Positions 26,692 through 34,197 of a DNA stretch of 64,000 bases are shown piece after piece. A model generated the notes under the pieces. That model did no database searches, was not told the DNA's origin, and was given only the letters and a program-made list of their open reading frames with translations. The position numbers and the translations under genes were made by a program. The DNA is from Dokdonella sp. (GTDB taxonomy: Bacteria > Pseudomonadota > Gammaproteobacteria > Xanthomonadales > Rhodanobacteraceae): contig JAHCAR010000009.1 of assembly GCA_019634795.1 (NCBI GenBank), forward strand, positions 62,001 through 126,000. The letters run 5' to 3'. Position 1 is the first letter of the stretch; each line of letters begins with the position of its first letter.

Positions 26692-29014
26692 CGCGCGGGC
26701 GTCCCTTGCGTGCCATCAGGATCGACAGGCAGAAATGGAAGCCGACGCCGAGACTGACGGTCAGGCCGATCGCGCGCAGTACCGGCAGCGAGGACCAGGC
26801 CAGCAGGGCGAACACGAGCAGGGCCGAGATCACGCAAACCAGGGTCGCGTGCAGGGTGCGCCGCGCTTCGGCCGCATCCGGCGTCGTGCGCTCGAAGAAC
26901 AGCGCGTAATGCAGGCCGAGGCCGGCGGCCAGGGTCAGCGCGACGAGGTGGAACAGCGACAGCGAGGTGCCCGTGAAGCGCAACACGGCGAGCACGAGGA
27001 TCGTCGCCAGGGTCATCGGCGCGAGCACATGCCAGGCCCGGTGCAGGTCGCGGAAGGCGATGAAGACCGTGATCACGAGCAGCACGATGGCGATGCCGAA
27101 GGCCTGCAGAATGCGTTCCCGATAGGACGCGACCAGCGATTCCGAAGCGCCCTTGAGGTCGAGCAGGCGCACCGCGCCATTCGTTTCGGTGGCCAGCGCA
27201 TCGAAGGCGGCCGCATCCTGCATGCCGATGATCGTGCCGAGGCCGAGCCAGTGGTCGCCGCGCTGGACCAGCATCGCATCGATGCGTGCACCGATCGGCG
27301 AGCTGGCGAAACGGGCCGGGGTCAGCGGTTCGAGCGTGCGCGCCGTTTCGACATCGTCGACGAAGGGTGCGAACAGGCCCTGGCGAAACGGCAGCTCGGC
27401 ATTGGCGCTGGCCAGCATCGTTTCGAGCGCACCGCGATCCGGCAAGCGGGCCTGGCGTGCGCGCTGTGTGGCCAGGCTCGGCAGATAGCGGCTCGGCAGT
27501 TCGGCCGCGCCGACCGCACCCTGGGCGACCAGGGCGTCGATGCGCGGGCTGACCTTCTCCGACAGTTCGAGCACGCCTTCGGCATCGGCCGCCTCGATGA
27601 CCAGCAGGTAGCGCACGTCTGGCGCACCGAGCGCGGCGCGCAAGCGGCCTTCGCGTTTCATCAGGTCCTGCGGCACCGGGGTCAGCGCAGCGAGGTCGTT
27701 CTGCCAGAACGGCGTCGATGCCGTGCCCAGCATCAGCGCGGCGACCGCGAGCAGCAGTGGTGGCAACCAGCGCGGCCGCGGCAGGCCCTCGAGCCAGTTC
27801 CAGACCGCGCCGAGACCGGGCGTGTCGGCGGCATCGCGGAACTTCACCGGCAGCACGCGCGGCAACAGGTAACGCGTGCTGAAGCCGGCAACGAGCAGGC
27901 CGCTGATCGTGAACACGGCGAGCTGCATGAGCCCGGTCACGCCCGAGGCGAAGAAGGCGAGATACGCGATGCAGGCCGAGGCGATCGCGGTCAGCAGCAG
28001 CGGCCACAGGCCGCGCACGCTTTCGAGCGCGGTTTCGCCGGCGCGGCGGTGGCTGAGCAGGCGGATCGGATATTCCTGGGCCACGCCGAGCAGGGTGAAG
28101 CCGAAGGCCAGGGTGATGCCATGCATCGTGCCGAACACGGCAGCAATTGCTGCGACGCCGGCCAGGGCCCCCGATGCGATCGGCAGGGCAGCGAGGCCGA
28201 GCACGGCCACGCTGCGGTAGGCGAGCAGCAACAGTACGATGAAACCGACCGTACTGATCCGGCCCAGCCATTCCGATTCGCCGCGCGTGCTGGCATTGAC
28301 CAGTACGGTGAAATAGCCGGGACCGCTGATCACGAGGCGGGCCTCAGACTGCGCGCCGCGAACCGACTCGAAGGCGGCGTGGATCGCATCGATCGCTTCA
28401 CCCTGCGCGGCCGGATCGAAACCGGCGGCGCGGGTCTGCACGAGCAGCAGCGCTTCGCCTTCGGGCGAGAACCAGACGCCATCGCGGACCAGCGGCGCCT
28501 TCGGTGGCGACCAACGCTCGGCCAGCTTCATGATCTCGAGGGTCGGGTCGCGCGGCAGCAGCGGCTTGAGCAGGGTCGCGGCCGGCGAACCGAGGTCCTC
28601 GACGCGCTGGCTCAGTTCGTCGGCCAGCAGGTCCTCGTCGAGCGGCTCCTCGTCGAAGCTCGGGCTCAGCAGGTAGCGGTACGGCAACAGGCTTTCATCG
28701 AGCATGCCGGCATTGAATTCGCCATTGACGACCTGGCTGAAATGGGCGTCGGCGCGCAGCGCGCCGCTGAACGCGCGGCTGAGTTCGGCCAACTGCTCGG
28801 CATCGGCGCCGCTGATCGCGAGCAGCAGCAGACGCGAGCCGGGGCCCTCGCCGATCTGCTCCATCAGCAACTTCTGGTCGGCGGTCTGCGCCGGCGGCAT
28901 GAAGCTGCGCAGGTCGGTGCTGAGTTTCAGCGTGTGTACGGTAAACGCGGCGACGGCAGCCAGCACCCCGATCCAGCTGGCCAGCAGTAACAGTCGACGC
29001 AGCGGCGCCGTCAC
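26681..29014 (-). CDS. MMPL/RND-family exporter of the aryl polyene cluster
   Basis: A 777-residue inner-membrane protein with an N-terminal membrane segment, a large periplasmic domain and two groups of about five or six membrane segments (around 240-390 and 620-770). The COG4258-type layout is typical of predicted exporters in aryl-polyene and xanthomonadin clusters (ApeM/XanF-like). It probably moves the finished polyene lipid toward the outer membrane. The start is a GTG that overlaps the stop of the LolA-like gene (GTGA), so translation is coupled. Confidence 0.9.
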   Translation of the reverse strand: MTAPLRRLLLLASWIGVLAAVAAFTVHTLKLSTDLRSFMPPAQTADQKLLMEQIGEGPGSRLLLLAISGADAEQLAELSRAFSGALRADAHFSQVVNGEFNAGMLDESLLPYRYLLSPSFDEEPLDEDLLADELSQRVEDLGSPAATLLKPLLPRDPTLEIMKLAERWSPPKAPLVRDGVWFSPEGEALLLVQTRAAGFDPAAQGEAIDAIHAAFESVRGAQSEARLVISGPGYFTVLVNASTRGESEWLGRISTVGFIVLLLLAYRSVAVLGLAALPIASGALAGVAAIAAVFGTMHGITLAFGFTLLGVAQEYPIRLLSHRRAGETALESVRGLWPLLLTAIASACIAYLAFFASGVTGLMQLAVFTISGLLVAGFSTRYLLPRVLPVKFRDAADTPGLGAVWNWLEGLPRPRWLPPLLLAVAALMLGTASTPFWQNDLAALTPVPQDLMKREGRLRAALGAPDVRYLLVIEAADAEGVLELSEKVSPRIDALVAQGAVGAAELPSRYLPSLATQRARQARLPDRGALETMLASANAELPFRQGLFAPFVDDVETARTLEPLTPARFASSPIGARIDAMLVQRGDHWLGLGTIIGMQDAAAFDALATETNGAVRLLDLKGASESLVASYRERILQAFGIAIVLLVITVFIAFRDLHRAWHVLAPMTLATILVLAVLRFTGTSLSLFHLVALTLAAGLGLHYALFFERTTPDAAEARRTLHATLVCVISALLVFALLAWSSLPVLRAIGLTVSLGVGFHFCLSILMARKGRPRDAG

Positions 29015-29667
29015 TGCGCGGCGACTCCGCCGCGGCAGGCGCTCTCGACATTGCGCCGGGTCAGCGGTTCGGGCAGCTTCGCCGTGGCCAGGTTTTCGAC
29101 CAGCATGATGCTGGCATCGTCATCGGCATCGAGGATGCTGAAGCAGCGCGCGGTGTCGGCGCTGCCGTCGACCTCGATCGCGTCGATGCGCTTCTTCAGG
29201 CGCGGATCGCGCGGAGCCAGGCGCAGCCGCCAGTGGCTCGTGTCGCCACTGCTGCTCAGCTCGAAGTCGCGCTGCACGGCGGCGACGTCGCCGCCGAGCA
29301 AGGCGCTGAACCCGCGCAGGAAGCCGTCCAGCTCGGGCACGCGTTCGAGCGAGATCTGGCGCGGCTTGCGCTTGCCGCGCTGCAGGGTGACTTCGCCATC
29401 GGCGATGGTCGTGGTTTCCTGGTACGGCGAGTCGACGCGCTTGCCGAGTTTGCCCGGACCGAGATATTCGAGTTCGCCGCGCGCGACCAGGGCGCGATCG
29501 TACATGTGCGAAAAGCGAACCTCGGTGTAGGCGGTGCGCGCCGGCAGCTCGCGCTTGAGACCGCCGATCAGGGCGATGGCGTCGATTTCAGCCGCGTTCG
29601 CCAGATACGGCAGCAGCAGGCTCAACAGACTGAGCGTGACCGGTCGAATCGGTTTTCCAGAAATCAT
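29011..29667 (-). CDS. LolA-like outer-membrane lipoprotein carrier of the pigment cluster
   Basis: A 218-residue periplasmic protein with a signal peptide (hydrophobic segment to ANA at about residue 25). The body has the LolA/LolB fold pattern seen in ApeL-type proteins (FSHMYDRALVARGELEYLGPGKLGKRV, ISLERVPELDGFLRGFSALLGG). Its presumed job is to carry the hydrophobic aryl polyene through the periplasm, in line with the adjacent MMPL exporter. The start at 29667 lies 80 bases inside the end of the acyltransferase gene, a long but plausible overlap since it is needed for the signal peptide. Confidence 0.85.
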   Translation of the reverse strand: MISGKPIRPVTLSLLSLLLPYLANAAEIDAIALIGGLKRELPARTAYTEVRFSHMYDRALVARGELEYLGPGKLGKRVDSPYQETTTIADGEVTLQRGKRKPRQISLERVPELDGFLRGFSALLGGDVAAVQRDFELSSSGDTSHWRLRLAPRDPRLKKRIDAIEVDGSADTARCFSILDADDDASIMLVENLATAKLPEPLTRRNVESACRGGVAAQ

Positions 29668-30544
29668 AGAAATTGAACCAGTTGTAGGGATAGGCGCGCA
29701 CGTAGTGTTCGAGCCGTTGCGCATAGCGTTGCACGAAAGCGCGCAGTTCGGCTTCCCTGCCGCGCCGCGGCAGGTCGAGCTGTTCAGCCAGCGTCTCGAA
29801 AACGAGATCGTAGCTGCGCCCGCCGCGATAGAGGCCGAGGCAGAGCACGACCGGCACCTTGAGCATGCTCGCGATCAGGAACGGTGCGACCGGAAACTGC
29901 GCCGGTGCACCGAGGAAGTCGATCTCGATGGTTGCTTCATTGGGTCGCGCGCGATCGCCGAGCAGGGTCGCCAGGGCGCCCTCGTTCATCGCGTCGTGCA
30001 GGGCGAAAACGACTTCGTGGCCCGGTCGCGAAGCATCAATGACGTTCTTCGCGATCTCCGGATTGAGCGCATGCAGCAATTCGGTCATGGCCGGCGTCTG
30101 CTGCGTATTGAGGACGACGCGCACCTTGACGTCCGGACGCTGCAGGGAGAGCACGCGCAGGGCCTCGAAGCTGCCGACGTGCGCGCCGAGCAGGAGCATG
30201 CCGCGATCGGGGCGCATCTGCGCATGGAGTTCGTCGAGGCCGAAGGTGCGCACGTCGAACTTGCGCAGGTTGTCGGTGAGCAGGTAGATGCGGTCGAGGA
30301 TGGTCGAGGCGAAACAGTGGATGTGCCGGTACACCATGCGCCAGTTGGCCGGCCGCCCGGTGATGCGCTGCAGGTAGTCGTAAGAGGCGCGTCGTTCGGC
30401 GCCGCGGCGCAGGAAGAAATACAGCGTGATCGGATACAGCAGCAAGCGCGAACAGGGTCGACCGAAGCGCAGCCCGAAGGTGCGGATCAGCCACAGCGCG
30501 AACCGGCTGCCGCCTTCGCGATGCTCACTCCAGTGCGCACTCAT
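29588..30544 (-). CDS. LpxL/HtrB-like lysophospholipid acyltransferase
   Basis: A 318-residue membrane-associated acyltransferase. LLLGAHVGSFEALR corresponds to the H-x4-D/E catalytic motif of lipid A late acyltransferases (typically HFGNWE). The C-terminus keeps the AYPYNWFNFYDFW segment common to COG4261-type proteins in aryl-polyene clusters. It likely attaches the polyene acyl chain to a glycerolipid or glycan carrier. The start at 30544 overlaps the preceding gene by four bases. Confidence 0.87.
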   Translation of the reverse strand: MSAHWSEHREGGSRFALWLIRTFGLRFGRPCSRLLLYPITLYFFLRRGAERRASYDYLQRITGRPANWRMVYRHIHCFASTILDRIYLLTDNLRKFDVRTFGLDELHAQMRPDRGMLLLGAHVGSFEALRVLSLQRPDVKVRVVLNTQQTPAMTELLHALNPEIAKNVIDASRPGHEVVFALHDAMNEGALATLLGDRARPNEATIEIDFLGAPAQFPVAPFLIASMLKVPVVLCLGLYRGGRSYDLVFETLAEQLDLPRRGREAELRAFVQRYAQRLEHYVRAYPYNWFNFYDFWKTDSTGHAQSVEPAAAVSGERG

Positions 30545-30843
30545 GCCAGCTCGCCCTCGCCACTCATCAGCAGTTCTTCTCCCCGGGTAGCGCGAAAGCC
30601 GACGCGATGGCCGCCGAGTGTGATGTGCAACTCCGCCTGCTCGCCGGGCAACAGCGGTGAACGGAACTTGACGCTGGAAATCCGGCCGAGCCGACCGGCC
30701 TGCTCGCGCTCGATGCGCGCAGCCACCCGGTCGAGCAGGAGCACGCCAGGCACCACCGGCTGGCCCGGAAAATGGCCCGGCAGGCAAGGATGCGAGGCCG
30801 CCACCGAGAGCGGCTCGATCCACTCGATCGATTCAGCCGGCAT
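30541..30843 (-). CDS. Hotdog-fold thioester dehydratase (ApeI-like)
   Basis: A 100-residue FabZ-like protein. HPCLPGHFPGQPVVPGVLLLDRVAARIE is the FabZ active-site helix pattern (GHFPxxPxxPGV), with the His and a downstream Asp where FabZ has Glu. Homologues act as the second dehydratase in aryl-polyene assembly. It is shorter than FabZ. It overlaps neighbours on both sides (11 and 4 bases). Confidence 0.87.
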   Translation of the reverse strand: MPAESIEWIEPLSVAASHPCLPGHFPGQPVVPGVLLLDRVAARIEREQAGRLGRISSVKFRSPLLPGEQAELHITLGGHRVGFRATRGEELLMSGEGELA

Positions 30844-31522
30844 GCCGCGCTCCGCGCCCCGGGATCGCTTCCCTGTCGTGCAACAGCTGCGGCCAGTTCT
30901 GCATGAGCCGCCTGAAGAACTGCTGCGGCGGCATGTGCGGCACATGGCGCAGGTACCAGCGGCGGAAAGCATACTCGGCGAGCATGAACAGGGCCGGCAC
31001 CAGCAAACCGCCGACATGCAGGTAGGAGAGTGCCCAGCCGTGCATCGGATCGCTGCCATCGGTGCCCGGCAGCCAGCCGCCGAGCAGGATTGCGAACAGC
31101 AGCGCCTGCACCAGGAACAGCGCGGTCCATGCGGCGGTCAAGGCACGCGCGTAGCCGGCCACTTTCGGCAGGGCCAGATGCTCCGCTCCCTCGATGGCGA
31201 CGATGGCGCGCGCGATCAGCGGCGTATGCGTGCCGAGCAGGGTATGACCGAACAGGGCGGCGAGGGCCAGGTTGACCGCCAGCGGCACGAGGTCGAGCGA
31301 GGTCCGCCCATGTCCGGCCAGAGTCATCGCGACCACGCCGCCGACGAGGGCCAGCCACAGGATCCAGGGTCCGCGCGCCTGGCGGCCGAGGCGCGGCGCC
31401 AGCACCGCGCTGACCAGCAGCACGACGCAGACTGCCGAAAGCAGGTCATCGCCGGTGATCCAGGCCGTTGCGACGAGGGCGACATAGCCGAGCGCCAGGG
31501 CGACGATGCGCAGCTGCGACAT
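30833..31522 (-). CDS. COG4648-type membrane protein of the pigment cluster
   Basis: A 229-residue inner-membrane protein with about six hydrophobic segments, alternating with short loops, ending in a charged tail (YLRHVPHMPPQQFFRRLMQNWPQ). Position and shape match the membrane protein found in aryl-polyene clusters (ApeG-like). Its biochemical role is unknown. The ATG at 31522 is preferred; an in-frame GTG at 31573 would add 17 residues, and neither has a clear Shine-Dalgarno. Confidence 0.78.
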   Translation of the reverse strand: MSQLRIVALALGYVALVATAWITGDDLLSAVCVVLLVSAVLAPRLGRQARGPWILWLALVGGVVAMTLAGHGRTSLDLVPLAVNLALAALFGHTLLGTHTPLIARAIVAIEGAEHLALPKVAGYARALTAAWTALFLVQALLFAILLGGWLPGTDGSDPMHGWALSYLHVGGLLVPALFMLAEYAFRRWYLRHVPHMPPQQFFRRLMQNWPQLLHDREAIPGRGARHAG

Positions 31523-31718
31523 GACTGCGCTGGCCGGTCGGGTAGTGGTTGGGATGGGGCGGTCTGCAGGCACGGAGAGGCTTTCGCCCGGGAAACGGAG
31601 CGGAAATGTAACATGGCCGATGCCGCCGACCGATCGGTCGATGCCGGCGCGTCGGAGCCACCGGAGGGTCGAACGTCAGCATGCCTACACCCGAGCCTGA
31701 GTTGGTACGCGGCATCGC

Positions 31719-32486
31719 ATGCGCGACCAAATCGCTGCGCTTCCGCAGTGGCGCCGGATTCGCGGCAGGCTTCCGGTCGTGAGCGCCGATCGCGGCATCG
31801 ATTGCCTGCTCGGGGCCGACGAGTTCGCCGACCGCGATCCTCCCGTTGCGCTGGCAGCGGACGAATTGCACTTGTGGCTCTGGCATTCGGAGCAGCCATT
31901 TCCGCCGCGCCAGGTATCGGCCCTCGCCCGGGATGCCCTCGGTCGGCTCTTGCAGGCGTATGGCGGCGCCGGAGCCCCGCCTCCGATCCTGCGCGGCGAA
32001 CACGGCAAGCCGTTCGTGGCCGAGGCAGGCTTCCCGCAATTCAACCTGAGCCATTCAGGATGTTGCGTCGTTTTCGCCTTCGCCAGGGACCATGAGATCG
32101 GCGTCGATGTCGAGATGATCGGCCGGCGCCACTCCAGCCTCGAACTGGCCCGGCGCTTTTACGCCGCCGAAGAGGCGGCAGCACTGGGTGCCCTTGCGGA
32201 AAGCGAGCGCGAAGCCGCGTTCATGCGCATGTGGACCTGCAAGGAGGCGGTGCTCAAGGCGCTCGGCCAGGGCCTTTCATTCGGGTTGCATCGGGTCCGT
32301 TTCGCCATCGGGCCGGACTCACCCGCAATCGCCCTGCAGGAAATTGCGGCGGAAGCGGGTCGACGGGAAGACTGGCAGCTGAAACGGTTCGAGCCTGCCG
32401 CTGGCCATGCCGGTGCGCTGGCCTGGCGCGGACCGCCGTTGCATGTCCGCACCTTCCGTTTGCACCCTGAAGCCGCCGTCGATTGA
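31719..32486 (+). CDS. Sfp-type 4'-phosphopantetheinyl transferase
   Basis: A 255-residue enzyme that would transfer phosphopantetheine from CoA to an acyl carrier protein, most obviously the ACP encoded 32 bases downstream on the other strand. Motifs are FNLSHSG, IGVDVEMIG (Mg-binding Asp and Glu) and MWTCKEAVLKALGQGL (the W-x-x-K-E-A signature). It is inserted, on the plus strand, between minus-strand pigment genes. In Xanthomonas a dedicated PPTase of this sort is required for xanthomonadin. Confidence 0.92.
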   Translation: MRDQIAALPQWRRIRGRLPVVSADRGIDCLLGADEFADRDPPVALAADELHLWLWHSEQPFPPRQVSALARDALGRLLQAYGGAGAPPPILRGEHGKPFVAEAGFPQFNLSHSGCCVVFAFARDHEIGVDVEMIGRRHSSLELARRFYAAEEAAALGALAESEREAAFMRMWTCKEAVLKALGQGLSFGLHRVRFAIGPDSPAIALQEIAAEAGRREDWQLKRFEPAAGHAGALAWRGPPLHVRTFRLHPEAAVD

Positions 32487-32517
32487 GGCGGCCCTCGAGC
32501 AGCGGACGTGTCGTGGA

Positions 32518-32808
32518 CTATTTGGCCCGCTGCTGCTCGATGTGTGCCGACAAGGCCCGCAGGCTGCTGAAAATCTGCCGGTTGTCGGGATTGTCCGAGC
32601 GCAACTGGAAGCCGTAATGCTTGGAGACCGCCAGGGCGAGTTCGAGGGCATCGATCGAGTCGAGTCCGAGATCGCCTTCGCCGAACAGCGGGGCTTCCGG
32701 ATCGATGGCATCCGCCTGGACGCCTTCGATATTGAGGCTGCTGACCACGAGTTGGGCGAGCTCCAGTTCGGCGGGAGATTGTTGGGTGGATGCCGGTACG
32801 TCGGTCAC
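32518..32808 (-). CDS. Acyl carrier protein of the aryl polyene pathway
   Basis: A 96-residue ACP with the phosphopantetheine attachment motif GLDSIDALELA (Ser in DSI). The acidic helices and KHYGFQL context match XanC/ApeE-type carriers rather than AcpP. It is divergent from the chorismatase gene and convergent with the PPTase gene. The aryl starter made from 3-hydroxybenzoate would be loaded onto this protein by an AMP-ligase, which is not in the window. Confidence 0.92.
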   Translation of the reverse strand: MTDVPASTQQSPAELELAQLVVSSLNIEGVQADAIDPEAPLFGEGDLGLDSIDALELALAVSKHYGFQLRSDNPDNRQIFSSLRALSAHIEQQRAK

Positions 32809-32913
32809 GAAATGGCCTGCCTGTTCAGTTTGTCAATGGATCGGGGCGCCGCAGTGTATCATCCGCGACCGCCCACCTTGCGGCGCCTTCCGGAACCGGC
32901 GACCCTTCCAATC

Positions 32914-33921
32914 GTGCGACTGATCGAACCGACAACCACGCCGACGACGCGACCGCTGCCGGCCCTGCGCGCAAGCTACGTCGAAGGGGATGCGCAAAGC
33001 CTGCTGGCCGAACCCGATGTGCTGGCCGTGATCGATTTCGGCGTGGCCGGACCGCAATGCACGGACCCGCGTTTCCTGCGCATCGGACTCGAACCGCTCG
33101 GCAGGCCGCAGCTCGAGGTCTGGCGAGGCCACGGCCCGGTCAGCAGGGGACGTCACGATGCCCTGGCCTGGAGCGCCGATGGCGACTATCTCTACTTCGC
33201 CATCGAAGTCGATGAGGCCGCCCACGGCGGCCTCAATGTGGCGGCCGAACAGGCTTACGCGGAGATCTGCCGGTTTCTCGCCGACTTTCGCTTCGGCGAC
33301 GGCTCGGGTGGACACATCCTGCGCCTGTGGAACTACATGGACGCCATTAACCTTGGCGAAGGCGACGATGAGCGCTATCGGCATTTCTGCTGTGGTCGCG
33401 CCCGTGGCATCACGCCTGCGGCGCGTAACGGTTATTCGGCGGCCACGGCGATCGGCCGCCGCGATGGCGTGCGGGTCCTCCAGGTATATGGCCTGGCCGC
33501 CCGCCTGCCCGGCGTCGCCGTCGAAAACCCGCGCCAGGTCAGCGCCTGGGCCTATCCGCGCGAATACGGCCCGGTCGCACCGACCTTCGCCCGTGCCACG
33601 CGTACGCCGGCCGGGCAATTGCTGGTGTCGGGCACGGCCGCCGTGGTCGGGCATCGCTCACAGCACGTCGGCGACACCCCGGCCCAGCTCGAGGAAACCC
33701 TGCTCAACCTCGATGCGCTGCTGGCTGCGGCCGGCCCACAGATTTCGGCGCGCGGTATCGACGCGACCCTGCTCAAGATCTATCTGCGCCAGGCAGATGA
33801 CGCCGCCGCCGTGCTCGCCTGCATCGATCGGCGCCATCCAGATGCGCCCGGTCGCATGGTCCTGCTCGGTGACATCTGTCGGCACGACCTGAGCATCGAA
33901 ATCGACGGCATCCAGGTCTGA
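32914..33921 (+). CDS. xanB2: XanB2-like chorismatase (hydroxybenzoate synthase)
   Basis: A 335-residue member of the chorismatase (FkbO/Hyg5/XanB2) family. In Xanthomonas this enzyme converts chorismate to 3-hydroxybenzoate (xanthomonadin starter) and 4-hydroxybenzoate (ubiquinone precursor). RLWNYMDAINLGEGDDERYRHFCCGRA and the C-terminal ATLLKIYLRQADD and MVLLGDICRHDLSIEIDG are the recognisable blocks. The GTG at 32914 gives the family length; upstream ATGs in the same frame lie within the divergent promoter region. Together with the ACP and PPTase it strongly supports an aryl-polyene pigment. Confidence 0.9.
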   Translation: MRLIEPTTTPTTRPLPALRASYVEGDAQSLLAEPDVLAVIDFGVAGPQCTDPRFLRIGLEPLGRPQLEVWRGHGPVSRGRHDALAWSADGDYLYFAIEVDEAAHGGLNVAAEQAYAEICRFLADFRFGDGSGGHILRLWNYMDAINLGEGDDERYRHFCCGRARGITPAARNGYSAATAIGRRDGVRVLQVYGLAARLPGVAVENPRQVSAWAYPREYGPVAPTFARATRTPAGQLLVSGTAAVVGHRSQHVGDTPAQLEETLLNLDALLAAAGPQISARGIDATLLKIYLRQADDAAAVLACIDRRHPDAPGRMVLLGDICRHDLSIEIDGIQV

Positions 33922-34061
33922 TTCAATCCGACTTGGATCAAACGCTGCCCGCCGCGCCCGCAAGCAGCGGGCCGCCGGCGGATTGTGCGGCGCAGCAGCA
34001 GCACCCTGCGCCCAGACCCGGGCGCGAGAAACCCCGCGCAATGTGCTAATTTCGGCCAAAC

Positions 34062-34077
34062 TGTGACCGGGTTCACA
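34062..34077. promoter_or_regulatory. CRP/Clp-type binding site
   Basis: TGTGA-CCGGGT-TCACA matches both half-sites exactly and is flanked by AAC and CTC. It lies about 130 bases upstream of the Ser/Thr kinase start and after the chorismatase stop, so the kinase is the only sensible target. Clp, the Xanthomonas CRP homologue, uses the same consensus. Confidence 0.75.
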
Positions 34078-34197
34078 CTCCCTGCGTGTTCGAAACCCGG
34101 TTTTCGTTGCGATGCGTTGTACGAATATGTGCGGGAACCCGGTGCTAGCATTTGATTCCGCAGCATCACTACCGGCGCCTGGCGCCACGGAGACACC

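Noticed and set aside
26402..28990. 862-codon plus-strand frame opposite the MMPL exporter
   Set aside because: Shadow of the minus-strand exporter; low-complexity Gln/Arg/Ala composition and no motif.
29534..32095. Long plus-strand frame over the pigment cluster
   Set aside because: Overlaps four minus-strand genes with clear motifs and the start of the PPTase in another frame.
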